Assembly (NCBI RefSeq): GCF_025245835.1
Contig: NZ_JAOBWS010000001.1
Location: 859,655-923,654, forward strand
Direction of reading: 5' to 3'
Origin: Rheinheimera sp. 4Y26
GTDB lineage: Bacteria; Pseudomonadota; Gammaproteobacteria; Enterobacterales; Alteromonadaceae
Length of the DNA: 64,000 nucleotides
Shown here: positions 49,147 to 60,539 of the stretch, in pieces
How the letters are laid out: every line of letters begins with the position of its first letter
Position numbering within the stretch: position 1 is the stretch's first letter
Notes under the pieces: generated by a model
The model's input: the letters and a program-made list of their open reading frames with translations, nothing else
The model's database searches: none
What the model was told of the DNA's origin: nothing
Translations under genes and position numbers: made by a program

Positions 49147-50031
49147 TTAAGCCAGCTTTTTACGTGCACTTAACCGCACCCATTCTTCTTTGACGGCCAC
49201 AGGGTCAAAATCAAATTCTGCGGCATAAGCATCCATCACACTTTGCGCCTGGCTTTCCAGAATGCCGGACAATGCCAATAAACCACCGGGCTTCACATAA
49301 GCGCTGATAATGCCGGACAGCTCAGCCAAAGGGCCTGCCAGAATGTTGGCCACCACCACATCCACTTCAAGTTTGGGCTGATCTTTGGGTAAATAGAGTT
49401 CAATCTGGCCGGCTACATTATTACGGGCGGCGTTTGCGGCGCTGGCTTCAATGGCCTGCGGGTCAATATCGACACCCACCACACGTTTGGCGCCAAGTTT
49501 GAGTGCGGCAATACCCAGAATGCCGGAGCCACAGCCAAAATCCACCACAGTTGCTTCAGTGAGATCCTGTGCGTCTAACCACTCCATACAAAGTGCGGTG
49601 GTGGGGTGGGTACCGGTACCAAAAGCAAGGCCAGGGTCTAGCATCACGTTCACAGCTGTCGGGTCTGGGATATCACGCCAGCTTGGACACACCCACAAGC
49701 GTTTGCCAAATTGAATGGGGTGGAAGTTGTCCATCCATTCGCGTTCCCAGTCTTTGTCTTCGAGCTGTTCAAGTTTGTACTGCACGCCGTTTTTAAACAG
49801 GCTGACCTGCTCTAACTGTTTGATCACTTTATCCATTTTGTGTTCGGCATCAAACAGGCCCACCACCACAGTATTGGCCCAATAAATCACTTCACCAGGC
49901 AGTGGCTCGTAAATCGGGGTGTCTTTGGCATCGACAAAACTAACGGCCTGAGCGCCCCAGCTCATCAGCATATCGCTGACAGTTTCGGCGTGTTTTTCAG
50001 TGGTATTTACCCGCAGTTGGATCCAGGGCAT
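49147..50031 (-). CDS. prmA: ribosomal protein L11 methyltransferase PrmA
   Basis: A 294-residue SAM methyltransferase that trimethylates ribosomal protein L11. The N-terminal substrate domain begins [15 protein letters not shown]; the SAM domain (about 125-290) has [21 protein letters not shown] (core GTGTHPTT), [20 protein letters not shown] and [13 protein letters not shown] 50031 is the family start; an upstream in-frame start would add 59 unlikely residues. Normally next to dusB-fis; here the AztD-like gene is between. Confidence 0.96.
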   Translation of the reverse strand: MPWIQLRVNTTEKHAETVSDMLMSWGAQAVSFVDAKDTPIYEPLPGEVIYWANTVVVGLFDAEHKMDKVIKQLEQVSLFKNGVQYKLEQLEDKDWEREWMDNFHPIQFGKRLWVCPSWRDIPDPTAVNVMLDPGLAFGTGTHPTTALCMEWLDAQDLTEATVVDFGCGSGILGIAALKLGAKRVVGVDIDPQAIEASAANAARNNVAGQIELYLPKDQPKLEVDVVVANILAGPLAELSGIISAYVKPGGLLALSGILESQAQSVMDAYAAEFDFDPVAVKEEWVRLSARKKLA

Positions 50032-50326
50032 GGTGATTTCCGTTTGGTGCTGAATATAAAAGAGCGGCAGTTTAGCAGTTTTCTCTGCGCAAGGCAGCGT
50101 TTGAGCGGCCTTTGCCTGATTTTTGCCTTTAGCCACAGCAAAAAAAGGCGGGGGGGATCGCGGTAAAATAAAGTGCAGCAGCAAAAGTGAAGTGTGGATA
50201 GCTGACAAAACCCCGGGTGAAAACGACTGATTTTTTGGCGATTTTGCAAAACAGCAGACGGCATCTGCAACAGATTTTGTTAGACTGCCGCCACAGTATT
50301 GTTGCCTTGGTTTTTACAGGTTATTT

Positions 50327-51358
50327 ATGAAAATTGTTCACATTATTCTGACGCATAGTTTTGCCGGCAGTGAACGTTATGCCGTTGAGCTTGCCAATAC
50401 CCAGGCAGAGCAACAGCATCAGGTCACGGTGATTTTGCATAAAAGGGGTTGTGAACAAAGAGCCAATACCATCCGGCACCGGCTCAGTGACAAAGTGCAG
50501 GTTAAGGTGGTCGACGGTTGGAAATTTTTTGCCATCTGGCAAGCACGTAAAATTATCCGCGCGTTAAAACCCGATGTAGCCCATGCTCATTTAAGTGCAG
50601 GTTGCCGTGTATTACAAGGGCTCAAAGGCTTATGCCTGAGGGTGGCAACCTTACATATTTGCTATAAAAAACAGCAGCATGCCAAACTTGATGCCTTAAT
50701 TGCCATAGCACCATGGCAGCTGGACGCTATCCCAGAGCCGCTTAAGGAACACAGCATTCAGCTGGATAACTGGACCAATACCAATCTCAAAGCGCCGGGC
50801 AGCAAAGCAGAATTACGTCAAAAACTGGGGCTTTCGGAAAACGAGCTTATTTTTGGCACTTTAGGCCGGGTGGAACGAACCAAAGGCCATGACGTGCTGG
50901 TGCAGGCATTTTTAAAAGCCAATATTCCTAATGCCCGTTTAGTGATAGTGGGGGATGGCAAAGCCATGCCGGAGCTGAAAAAACTGGTCGATGACGAGCA
51001 TGCCAATAACAAAGTGCTGCTGCCTGGTTTTTCCACCACGCCACAACAATGGCTCTATAGTTTTGACGTTTTTGTCAGCAGTGCCAGATACGAGCCTTTT
51101 GGTCTGGTGTTTTTAGAAGCCATGCAGGCTGGTTTGCCCGTGCTGGCAACTCAATCACAAGGCGCACAATATTTGCAGCCATTATTTGGCCGTGATTTAG
51201 TGCCGGTAGATGATGCGGATGCATTGGCAAACGCCATGCTTAAACTTTGCGGTGAACTGCCGCAGCACATCAGTTACCCAATGCAGCGTTTTGATATTCA
51301 GGCGCGGGTGCAGGATGTGGTTGATTTTTATCAGCAGGAGCTGTTGAAGTTAAATTAG
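50327..51358 (+). CDS. glycosyltransferase family 4
   Basis: A 343-residue GT-B glycosyltransferase. The N-terminal domain begins IVHIILTHSFAGSERYAVELAN; the C-terminal domain has LGRVERTKGHDVLVQAF, VGDGKAMPELKKL, LPGFSTTPQQWL and the nucleotide-sugar EX7E-like block SSARYEPFGLVFLEAMQAGLPV (in parts). It probably adds a sugar to lipopolysaccharide or another cell-surface glycan; the sugar is unknown. It stands alone between prmA and accC, without other glycan genes. Confidence 0.85.
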   Translation: MKIVHIILTHSFAGSERYAVELANTQAEQQHQVTVILHKRGCEQRANTIRHRLSDKVQVKVVDGWKFFAIWQARKIIRALKPDVAHAHLSAGCRVLQGLKGLCLRVATLHICYKKQQHAKLDALIAIAPWQLDAIPEPLKEHSIQLDNWTNTNLKAPGSKAELRQKLGLSENELIFGTLGRVERTKGHDVLVQAFLKANIPNARLVIVGDGKAMPELKKLVDDEHANNKVLLPGFSTTPQQWLYSFDVFVSSARYEPFGLVFLEAMQAGLPVLATQSQGAQYLQPLFGRDLVPVDDADALANAMLKLCGELPQHISYPMQRFDIQARVQDVVDFYQQELLKLN

Positions 51359-51455
51359 CGGTGTTGTGGTGGCTGGTGCCAGTAAACAAAGGCAGTTATA
51401 ACTTTGCTGAGCCTTCATGGTTCTAATATTCAGCGCCACAGACCACAACTAAAAA

Positions 51456-51483
51456 CAAAAAAGGCTCCCGCAGGAGCCTTTTG
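51456..51483. terminator. terminator between glycosyltransferase and accC (convergent)
   Basis: AAAAGGCTCC/GGAGCCTTTT with a 4-base loop. It serves accC on the minus strand and the glycosyltransferase on the plus. Confidence 0.9.
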
Positions 51484-51501
51484 CATCTAACAGCAGTGCT
51501 G

Positions 51502-52845
51502 TTATTTCATACCCAGTTTATGTTCCAGGTAATGAATATTGGTGCCGCCTTTATTAAAGTTGGCGTCCGACATAATTTCTTTATGCAGGTCGATATTGGT
51601 TTTAATACCACCTACTAACAGCTCAGACAGCGCGTTACGCATCCGGGCAATAGCAATGTCACGGCTTTCACCATAAGTGATCAGTTTGCCAACCATTGAA
51701 TCGTAGTTTGGCGGTACTGTGTAATCGGCATAAATATGCGAATCCCAACGCACACCATTACCACCTGGCGGGTGGAAACGGGTGATGGTGCCTGGCGACG
51801 GAATAAAGGTTTTTGGATCTTCAGCGTTAATACGGCATTCCACGGCATGGCCACGAATGACGATATCAGACTGCTTAATGGACAGCGGCATACCAGATGC
51901 AATACGCAGCTGCTCTTTAATTAAATCCACACCTGTGATCATTTCAGTCACCGGGTGTTCTACCTGAATACGGGTGTTCATTTCGATAAAAAAGAATTCG
52001 CCGTTTTCAAACAGGAATTCAAAAGTACCGGCACCACGGTAGTTCAGATCGATACAAGCCTGTACACAACGGCCACCGATAAAGTCGCGTTGTTCCTGGG
52101 TAATGCCAGGTGCCGGCGCTTCTTCCACTACTTTCTGGTGACGACGTTGCATAGAACAGTCGCGCTCACCTAAGTGAATGGCTTTGCCCTGACCATCGGC
52201 CAATACCTGAATTTCGATATGACGTGGGTTTTCCAGGAATTTCTCCATGTAAACCATGTCATTACCAAAAGCGGCTTTGGCTTCGGCTTTGGTCATTTCA
52301 ATAGAAGACACCAGCTCGTCTTCGCTACGCACCACACGCATACCACGACCACCACCACCACCGGCGGCTTTCACAATAATTGGGTAGCCAATACGTTTGG
52401 CAATGGCTTTGTTGGTATCAGCGTCGTCGCCCACTGCGCCGTCAGAGCCTGGTACACAAGGTACACCGGCTTTTTTCATCGCTTCAATGGCGGAAACTTT
52501 ATCACCCATCAGGCTGATAGATTCAGGACGTGGGCCGATAAATACCAAGCCACTTTCTTCCACTTGCTGCGCAAAATCAGCACGTTCAGCTAAAAAGCCG
52601 TAACCCGGGTGAATGGCCTGGGCATTGGTGACTTCAGCAGCGGCAATCAGCGCCGGAATATTTAAATAACTTTGTGGAGATGGCGCCGGACCAATACAAA
52701 TGGTCTCGTCGGCCAACAGCACATGTTTGAGGTTCCGATCGACGGTGGAATGCACCGCCACGGTTTTAATACCGAGTTCTTTGCAGGCGCGTAAAATACG
52801 CAGCGCAATTTCTCCCCGGTTGGCAATCAGCACTTTTTCTAACAT
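51502..52845 (-). CDS. accC: acetyl-CoA carboxylase, biotin carboxylase subunit AccC
   Basis: A 447-residue ATP-grasp enzyme that carboxylates biotin on AccB. It has [22 protein letters not shown] (start region), the ATP lid [34 protein letters not shown] and [15 protein letters not shown]. Directly after accB with a 16-base gap, in aroQ-accB-accC. Confidence 0.98.
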   Translation of the reverse strand: MLEKVLIANRGEIALRILRACKELGIKTVAVHSTVDRNLKHVLLADETICIGPAPSPQSYLNIPALIAAAEVTNAQAIHPGYGFLAERADFAQQVEESGLVFIGPRPESISLMGDKVSAIEAMKKAGVPCVPGSDGAVGDDADTNKAIAKRIGYPIIVKAAGGGGGRGMRVVRSEDELVSSIEMTKAEAKAAFGNDMVYMEKFLENPRHIEIQVLADGQGKAIHLGERDCSMQRRHQKVVEEAPAPGITQEQRDFIGGRCVQACIDLNYRGAGTFEFLFENGEFFFIEMNTRIQVEHPVTEMITGVDLIKEQLRIASGMPLSIKQSDIVIRGHAVECRINAEDPKTFIPSPGTITRFHPPGGNGVRWDSHIYADYTVPPNYDSMVGKLITYGESRDIAIARMRNALSELLVGGIKTNIDLHKEIMSDANFNKGGTNIHYLEHKLGMK

Positions 52846-52861
52846 GGGTCGGCCTTTTGAA

Positions 52862-53314
52862 TTATTCGATCACAAATAAAGGCTGGTCGAATTCAACCGG
52901 CTCGCCGTTTTCCACCAGAATAGCGGTGATGGTGCCTGCTTTGTCAGACTGGATTTGGTTCATCATTTTCATCGCTTCAACGATACACAGGGTATCGCCA
53001 ACTTTGACAGTCTGACCCACTTCAGCAAAAGCTTTAGAAGTTGGCGAAGCGGCGCGGTAGAAAGTGCCGACCATAGGCGAGCGCATTTGATGACCTGTGA
53101 TGGCAGGTGCAGCTGCAGCGGCCGGCGCTGCGGCAGCAGCAGGTGCTGCAGCTGGCGCTTGCATTGGCGCTGCCTGATATTGCATTGGAGCATAATGCTG
53201 AACCGGACCACCGCGGCTGATGCGCACTGATTCTTCGCCTTCGGTGATTTCCAGTTCGTTAATACCTGACTCTTCCAGAAGCTCAATCAGTTTTTTAATT
53301 TTTCTAATATCCAT
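52862..53314 (-). CDS. accB: biotin carboxyl carrier protein AccB
   Basis: A 150-residue carrier: an N-terminal part ([18 protein letters not shown]), an Ala/Pro/Met-rich flexible linker (about 40-75), and a biotinyl domain with the biotinylated Lys in [10 protein letters not shown]. Binds AccC and AccA/D for malonyl-CoA synthesis. Confidence 0.98.
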   Translation of the reverse strand: MDIRKIKKLIELLEESGINELEITEGEESVRISRGGPVQHYAPMQYQAAPMQAPAAAPAAAAAPAAAAAPAITGHQMRSPMVGTFYRAASPTSKAFAEVGQTVKVGDTLCIVEAMKMMNQIQSDKAGTITAILVENGEPVEFDQPLFVIE

Positions 53315-53342
53315 GACGATGTTGCCTGACTCTTAGTTGATA

Positions 53343-53804
53343 TTATGGGTTGATGTTCGTGGTGGTTAAGCTCGACACTGCAGCCTCTAAGGCATAACGG
53401 TAACCGTTGGCACCAAGGCCACAGATCACCCCTTTTGCAATGTCGGATAAATAGGAGTGCCGGCGAAATGCCTCGCGGGCATGTACGTTCGACAGATGAA
53501 TTTCAATAAAGGGAATGGCCACAGCCAATAAAGCGTCGCGAATCGCCACGCTGGTGTGGGTAAAAGCGCCTGGATTGATCAGAATAAAATCCTGCTTGCC
53601 AAGGCTTTGCTGAATAGCCGTCACCAGTTCATGTTCTGCGTTGGATTGCAGATGGCTCAGTTGCACATTCAGGCTGCTGGCATGGCTCGTCAGCTCGGCC
53701 ACAATTTGCTCTAAAGTGGCGGCACCATAAATATGGGGTTCGCGTTGTCCCAGCATATTCAGGTTGGGGCCATTCAGAAGCAAAATACGTAAAACTGATG
53801 CCAT
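53343..53804 (-). CDS. aroQ: 3-dehydroquinate dehydratase type II AroQ
   Basis: About 153 residues; the shikimate-pathway dehydratase. It has [16 protein letters not shown] (with the flap), the catalytic Tyr region [22 protein letters not shown] and [20 protein letters not shown]. The start is ATG 53804 with AGGCGA upstream; ATG 53834 would add ten poor residues. The aroQ-accB-accC order is common in this group. Confidence 0.96.
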   Translation of the reverse strand: MASVLRILLLNGPNLNMLGQREPHIYGAATLEQIVAELTSHASSLNVQLSHLQSNAEHELVTAIQQSLGKQDFILINPGAFTHTSVAIRDALLAVAIPFIEIHLSNVHAREAFRRHSYLSDIAKGVICGLGANGYRYALEAAVSSLTTTNINP

Positions 53805-54068
53805 TTGTCGCCTATTCCGTTGAAGATTCATCATCTGCTTTCATCTTGCCAAAGCTAGTCTGAAAAAGCATCTTTTTCAGCAAAAACCGGCGGGGCTGTG
53901 CAGAGTTGCCGCTTATTATAGAGAAATCGCAGCAAATGGCAGCAAAATACTGGTCTTATCAGCGGAGGGGAACTTTTTGTGATGGTGTTTGGTGCTGTTG
54001 GCAACAAGCAGGGCTCAAAGCGCGCTCTGTAGTGTTCTGGCGCTCTGTAGCCCTGTTTTTGTGCAGAA

Positions 54069-55892
54069 TTAACCCGGATTCAGTTGTTTTAAATGGGCGG
54101 CAAATTCAGCCGGTGGCATAAAACCTGTGACCCTGGATCTGGTCAGTTCGCTGCCATTTGGCGCAAAAAACAATAAAGTCGGCAGGCCAAGCACACTAAA
54201 TTTGTCCATCAGCTCCACGTCCTGCTCTGTGGCTTTGGTCACATCAATCCGCAATAAACGGATTTTGGCCATTTCTGCTTTCACGGTAGCGTCGGCAAAA
54301 GTAATGTGTTCAAACTCTTTACAGGCAACACACCATTCGGCAAATAAATCCAGCATCACATATTGGTTTTGGGCTTCGGCTTTTTTAAGTTCAGCTTCTA
54401 AATCAGCCAGAGTTTTAATATCAATAAACTGACCTGCGGCGATGTCGGCGTTATTGCTGGTAACTGCCGCAACCGGCGCTGGTGAGGGTAGCCAGAAACG
54501 CAGGTTCCACTGCGCTGTTGCCACCACCAATAAGGTTGCCAGTAGCCAGCAAAGTGCTTTACCCAGCGGTTTTTGCAGTTGTTGCTGAACTGTGTGTAAA
54601 AACAAGGCGGCGCCAATCGAGAGTAACGAAGCCAGTAAAATTAACACCGAATCCGGCAAAATACGTTCCAGTAACACCAGCGGCACTGACAATAACAGGA
54701 AACCAAAACCTGCTTTGACCACATCCATCCAGGCGCCAGGTTTAGGCAGCCATTTACCACCACTGCTGCCGATTAATAACAGCGGTAAGCCCATCCCCAG
54801 GCTCAGCACATAAAGCACCAAAGCGCCGTAGGCCATATCACCACTTTGCGCTATATAAAGCAGCACACCGGTGAGTGGTGCCGTGGTGCAGGGGGAGGCC
54901 ACTAAACCAGACAGCGCGCCCATGGTTAAGGCACCTTTTAAACTGCCCCCTTGTTGTTTATTACTCAAAGCACCCACTTTTTCCTGCCAGCTGCCCGGCA
55001 GTTGCAACGTCAGCACACCAAACATCGCAAGGGCCAGCAGCACAAATAAAATGCTGATGCCAATGAGAACCGCAGGATGCTGGAAATACGCCTGAAACTT
55101 CACACCGGCACTGGCCACCACTAAACCCAGCAGCGAATAGGTAATGGCCATACCCTGCACATAAGCCATCGACAACTGAAAAGCACGGCCAGTGCTGAGC
55201 TGCTGGCCTTGTCCGGCAATAATGCTGGTGAGAATTGGGTACATAGGGAACACACAGGGTGTAAAAGCCAGGCCTAAACCAAGCAGGAAAAACAGCCCTA
55301 AAGTCCAGAGGCTGCGATCATCGTTCAGTCGTTCGGCCAGTTCCACCTGCGATGATTTGGGGGCAGATTCGGTTTCGCTTGCGGTGGTTGCTGTTTTGTT
55401 TTCTGTTTCAGTAGAGGTTGCACCTATGTCATTTAAAACTGCGGCGCTGTTATTGGCCGCTTGTGGCTGAAACAGTGGAATTTCGCGGGTTTGTACCGGA
55501 TAGCATAAACCGGCTTTGGCGCAGCCCTGGTAACGCACTTTTAATACCGCGTCTTTATCGATATTCGACAAAGGCACCGACAACACCACCTGATGCAGAT
55601 AAATTTCGGTTTTGCCAAAATATTCATCTTCATAAGGCATACCGGGCGGATAAGTAGGGTGAGAAAAATTCACCGCCACACCGGCCAGCTTAAACTTGTC
55701 TTTATACAGGTAATAACCATCAGCAATTTGCCAGCTGATTTTCAGCGTGTTGTCTTGCTGCACAAAATCCAGCACAAAAGCCTGGTCGACAGGTAAAAAC
55801 TGGTTACCCTGTAATTTGCTTAATAAATCATTGGCTTGCAGCGAAAAACTTGCCAGGAATACCCAGAGCAAAATACCTAATTGTTTTAACAT
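54069..55892 (-). CDS. dsbD: thiol:disulfide interchange protein DsbD
   Basis: A 607-residue inner-membrane protein that carries electrons from thioredoxin to the periplasm. It has a signal peptide (ending LQA), the N-terminal alpha domain with the Cys pair VRYQGCAKAGLCYPV, the membrane beta domain (about 200-450) with FTPCVFPMYPIL and GLVASPCTTAPLTG cysteines, and a C-terminal thioredoxin domain with EWCVACKEFE. All three redox pairs are intact. Confidence 0.95.
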   Translation of the reverse strand: MLKQLGILLWVFLASFSLQANDLLSKLQGNQFLPVDQAFVLDFVQQDNTLKISWQIADGYYLYKDKFKLAGVAVNFSHPTYPPGMPYEDEYFGKTEIYLHQVVLSVPLSNIDKDAVLKVRYQGCAKAGLCYPVQTREIPLFQPQAANNSAAVLNDIGATSTETENKTATTASETESAPKSSQVELAERLNDDRSLWTLGLFFLLGLGLAFTPCVFPMYPILTSIIAGQGQQLSTGRAFQLSMAYVQGMAITYSLLGLVVASAGVKFQAYFQHPAVLIGISILFVLLALAMFGVLTLQLPGSWQEKVGALSNKQQGGSLKGALTMGALSGLVASPCTTAPLTGVLLYIAQSGDMAYGALVLYVLSLGMGLPLLLIGSSGGKWLPKPGAWMDVVKAGFGFLLLSVPLVLLERILPDSVLILLASLLSIGAALFLHTVQQQLQKPLGKALCWLLATLLVVATAQWNLRFWLPSPAPVAAVTSNNADIAAGQFIDIKTLADLEAELKKAEAQNQYVMLDLFAEWCVACKEFEHITFADATVKAEMAKIRLLRIDVTKATEQDVELMDKFSVLGLPTLLFFAPNGSELTRSRVTGFMPPAEFAAHLKQLNPG

Positions 55893-56245
55893 CAGTACCA
55901 CATTCCTTTTTGATTGCAGGCGCCTTGGTGATAGCGGCTGATTATACGCAGCTTGTTGGCATCTGGTCTTTTTACTGCGGCTACTTGTGGCAAAAAGACC
56001 TGGCCTTAGTTTTCAAGACCGGACAAGAGCGAACTTTGTTGCAATAAGCTGAAGAAAAACTTAAGTAACTGATTGATAGCACGAATAACTTCTATCTGAA
56101 AAGCCCGGCAGACTTGCCTTTACAAAGAAATTTTTAGCAAAGCCCTTGGTTTTTTTAAGGCCTTACCCCATATCCCAGTCACTTCAAAAATTCAGCAATT
56201 TGACGGCAACGTTAAAACCCAAAAACGCTTTAGGAGAAATTAAGC
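55893..56245. other. 353-bp gap before groES
   Basis: No gene. It contains the sigma-32-type promoter (56145-56173) and the dsbD upstream region; no CIRCE-like inverted repeat was seen. Confidence 0.5.
56145..56173 (+). promoter_or_regulatory. sigma-32-type heat-shock promoter of groESL
   Basis: CTTGGT (56145-56150) and CCCCATAT (56166-56173) are separated by 15 bases, a good fit to the RpoH consensus CTTGAA-N13..15-CCCCATNT. It lies about 72 bases before groES. Confidence 0.75.
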
Positions 56246-56536
56246 ATGAATATTCGTCCATTACATGACCGCGTGATCATCAAACGCCTGGAAGCAGAAA
56301 GCAAATCGGCCGGTGGTATTGTTCTGACCGGCGCTTCTGCTGAAAAATCGACCCGGGGCGAAGTGGTGGCGGTAGGCAACGGCCGGATCCTGGAAAACGG
56401 TAATGTACGTCCATTAGAAGTGAAAGTGGGCGACAAAGTGATCTTCGGTGCTTACGTAGAGCGCACAGAAAAAATTGACGGTCAGGAATATGTCATCACC
56501 AAAGAAGACAATATTCTTGGCATTATCACTGAATAA
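56246..56536 (+). CDS. groS: co-chaperonin GroES
   Basis: A 96-residue GroES; heptameric lid for GroEL. It begins [18 protein letters not shown], has the mobile loop [13 protein letters not shown] and ends in the usual DILGII-type tail (DNILGIIT). AGGAG precedes the ATG. First gene of groES-groEL. Confidence 0.98.
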   Translation: MNIRPLHDRVIIKRLEAESKSAGGIVLTGASAEKSTRGEVVAVGNGRILENGNVRPLEVKVGDKVIFGAYVERTEKIDGQEYVITKEDNILGIITE

Positions 56537-56563
56537 TCTCTGGTTTTTATCGAATCATTCTGA

Positions 56564-58228
<1,665 letters not shown>

Positions 58229-58697
58229 TGCCCATTGCAGCGCCTGCAAAGGCTCTGTAATTCTTCAGGTCTGACGCCTGATATCAGCAGCACAATTTTA
58301 GTTGTGCTCAAAACAAACCCGGCATGTGCCGGGTTTGTTTTTTTGTCTGATATAAATCAGGCACTTGTATTCACTTTGCTTAGAACTTACTGACTCGCCT
58401 GTAGTTATATTCTGGTTGCTGTGTTTTGAGAGCGAAAAGTGAGAGCACCGTCAGCGGGGAGCACCTTGTTGCAGTTGCTGAATAACAAAGTGGCTTGCCA
58501 GGTTGTTTATGAGCTTGCGAACTGCCGGCATGGCGTTTTATGCCGTCGGGTAGATGGATGTAAGTTGCATCTCTTTGCATTTATTCACGTCTTGCAACGT
58601 TATTTTTCGCAAAAAACGATTATATTAGGTCTGATTATATAAGGCGTGTGAGCAAAGTCGGACTCGCCCGCGCAGACAGATAAACAAGGGGGCATCT
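58229..58697. other. 469-bp gap after groEL
   Basis: It holds the groEL terminator, a second hairpin (AGCACAATTTTAGTTGTGCT, 58289-58308), and an AT-rich promoter-like zone before the DUF3016 gene (TTGCAA at about 58595, then TATATT after 23 bases and a second TATATA). The plus-strand frame at 58439-58642 has no good start signal. Confidence 0.45.
58313..58345 (+). terminator. terminator after groEL
   Basis: AAACCCGGCA/TGCCGGGTTT with a small loop and a run of seven T. Confidence 0.92.
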
Positions 58698-59243
58698 ATG
58701 CGTAATACACTACTGATGTTCAGCACCGCAATGCTGATCAGCGTTTCAGCTTCAGCGGCAACAGGACCGGCAGAAGTGAAACTGACGTGGCAAAATCCGG
58801 AAAAATATACCGATATTCGTCCTGGCACTGGCACCAAAAAAGCTTATCAGCAGAGGGTGATCAAGGCATTTGACAAGATCTGGGCTGAGTTTGCTGAAAA
58901 ACTGCCAGCTGGTTATAAATTTGAGGTGGTGATTACCGACCTGGATTTAGCGGGTGACGTAGAGCCAATGTACAGCGGGCCCGGTGTCGGCAGAACCATG
59001 AATGATATCAGGGTGGTGAAGGATATTTATTTTCCGAAGATGAATATCGATTATGTGCTGTATGACGCCAATAACGTTGAAGTCGCCAAAGGCACAGCTG
59101 TGAAAATAAAAGATATGGGGTTTATGCAATCCGGTTCGATCAATCATGGCAGCCGCGAATTTGGTTACGAACAACATATGCTGGAAAAATGGTTTGAAAA
59201 AGAGGTGCTGCCTAAAGTGCAGACAACAGCGGCAAAATCATAA
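58698..59243 (+). CDS. DUF3016-domain periplasmic protein
   Basis: A 181-residue secreted protein with signal peptide (MRNTLLMFSTAMLISVSASA). The DUF3016 domain fills the rest: EVKLTWQNPEKYTDIRPGTG, DLDLAGDVEP, DIRVVKDIYFPKM and SREFGYEQHMLEKWF. The function of the family is unknown; it is common in marine gammaproteobacteria. Monocistronic; an AAGGGGG Shine-Dalgarno precedes the ATG. Confidence 0.85.
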   Translation: MRNTLLMFSTAMLISVSASAATGPAEVKLTWQNPEKYTDIRPGTGTKKAYQQRVIKAFDKIWAEFAEKLPAGYKFEVVITDLDLAGDVEPMYSGPGVGRTMNDIRVVKDIYFPKMNIDYVLYDANNVEVAKGTAVKIKDMGFMQSGSINHGSREFGYEQHMLEKWFEKEVLPKVQTTAAKS

Positions 59244-59248
59244 AATCA

Positions 59249-59566
59249 TTACAACAGCGTGGCGATTTTCTGATAAATCGCCACGGCTTCTTCTCTGCTT
59301 AGTTGACCGCTGCTGGCGGCACGCCCGATAGTACTGCTTACTTTTACCGAATCATTCTTTTCAACATCTGCTTGCTCAGTGGTTTTTGCCGTGCCGACTT
59401 GCGATAACAGCTGGGCAGAATTATCGATATTGAAGTTTGCAACAGTTTTTTTGCCAAGTTCAGTGGGGCTTTCAGCTTTGTCTTTGGCCGGGAAACGCAA
59501 TTCCTGTTGCTGAGTAGTGCTGTATCGCAGTTGTGTTGATGAAACTGCAGCTGTAGAAAGATCCAT
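59249..59566 (-). CDS. hypothetical small soluble protein
   Basis: A 105-residue protein, low in hydrophobic core, Ser/Thr/Gln-rich and probably largely disordered, with a short predicted helix at the end (SREEAVAIYQKIATLL). A very strong GGAGGAG Shine-Dalgarno makes it a real gene. I do not recognise it. It is convergent with the DUF3016 gene and 73 bases past the PriC-like gene on the same strand. Confidence 0.55.
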   Translation of the reverse strand: MDLSTAAVSSTQLRYSTTQQQELRFPAKDKAESPTELGKKTVANFNIDNSAQLLSQVGTAKTTEQADVEKNDSVKVSSTIGRAASSGQLSREEAVAIYQKIATLL

Positions 59567-59639
59567 AAGACTCCTCCACTTGCATTGTTACCCAAGAGAC
59601 TGCACGGCAAAAACCACAGCAATGCTGTTTAATATTAGC

Positions 59640-59948
59640 TTAACGGCTCAAAGCTGTACGAAATTCCAACAATGTCTTGTGCAGCAGCTGTAATTGTTTT
59701 ACCACCAGCTCCAGTGTTGCAGTATTAAAATGTTGGGTCAAACGGATAGACGCCACCTGTTCTGCTGTTTCTGACAGATAAGGTAAAAAGCGTGGGCTGC
59801 TGACTCTGAATAATGAATCTGCCGGGAAAATCGCCTGATGTTTGCCTTGCCCCTGTTGTGCCAGTTCATCCAGCAGGGCATCGGCATCAACGGCTTTGCG
59901 GTAAAGTTCTTTTAAATTTTGATCAAGTTGATTGAGTAACTGTTCCAT
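59640..59948 (-). CDS. short helical protein, possibly PriC-like
   Basis: A 102-residue, mostly helical protein (MEQLLNQLDQNLKELYRKA, LFRVSSPRFLPYLSETAEQVASI). The order of the short central block recalls PriC, the primosomal protein that binds single-strand-binding protein, but the likeness is weak and the protein is shorter than PriC (175). AAGGG lies before ATG 59948; a longer frame to 60032 has no signal. Function open. Confidence 0.5.
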   Translation of the reverse strand: MEQLLNQLDQNLKELYRKAVDADALLDELAQQGQGKHQAIFPADSLFRVSSPRFLPYLSETAEQVASIRLTQHFNTATLELVVKQLQLLHKTLLEFRTALSR

Positions 59949-60070
59949 ACCAGACCCTTGTGAAAAATGCGCTGTATTATGCCATAACCTCAATCCTAAC
60001 CCCAGTGTGCTGTCAAATTGAGCTTGTGCCAAAGCAGGAAAAAGTTGTAGCGGGAGTTTTCATCAGGTCA

Positions 60071-60093
60071 GATTTGTTATATCATCTCATTTC
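60071..60093 (+). promoter_or_regulatory. Zur-like operator before the MerC-domain gene
   Basis: TGTTATATCATCTCAT (60075-60090) matches 13 of 16 bases of the palindrome at 48745-48760 and most of the gammaproteobacterial Zur consensus, including GA before and TTTC after. It is about 27 bases before the ATG. The right half-site is degenerate. Confidence 0.5.
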
Positions 60094-60119
60094 TTTTTTT
60101 GGCAGCAGCAGGCACCCGA

Positions 60120-60509
60120 ATGTTTGATCAAATTCGTCATACTTTGGATAAAGTAGGGATAGCAGTCACATCTTTATGTGCCATCCACTGCATTATGCTG
60201 CCGGTGTTATTACCTGTATTACCGCTACTGGGGCTCACTTCAGTACACAACCATGCGCTGGAACGTATAGTTTTGCTGATTACAATGGTGTTGGGTTTTA
60301 TCACCATTTTTGCCGGATTCCACCGTTACCATCGCAAGTTATATCCGTTTTATTCGTTGTTTCTCGGTGGTTTTATTTACTGGCAAAAAGACTTGTTAGG
60401 CCATGAATATGAGCATTATGTGCTGATAGTTGGTGCTGCTTTTGTGGTGCTGGCGCATGTGCTGAATATCCGGCTTTGTAATCATTGTCATAGCTGCGAA
60501 AGCCATTAA
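60120..60509 (+). CDS. MerC-domain membrane protein
   Basis: A 129-residue inner-membrane protein with four helices. The first carries CAIHCIMLPVLLPVLPL, the Cys/His pair region of MerC-type transporters; the C-terminus is LCNHCHSCESH, a cluster of Cys and His likely to bind metal. MerC is known for mercury uptake, but with no other mer genes here and a Zur-like site upstream, zinc is the better guess. ATG 60120 gives the family start. Confidence 0.75.
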   Translation: MFDQIRHTLDKVGIAVTSLCAIHCIMLPVLLPVLPLLGLTSVHNHALERIVLLITMVLGFITIFAGFHRYHRKLYPFYSLFLGGFIYWQKDLLGHEYEHYVLIVGAAFVVLAHVLNIRLCNHCHSCESH

Positions 60510-60539
60510 ACTCACGTTTTTCGGATGTAAAAAGCTGGG

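Noticed and set aside
58439..58642. 67-residue plus-strand frame after groEL
   Set aside because: No ribosome-binding site, and it covers the promoter-like region of the DUF3016 gene.
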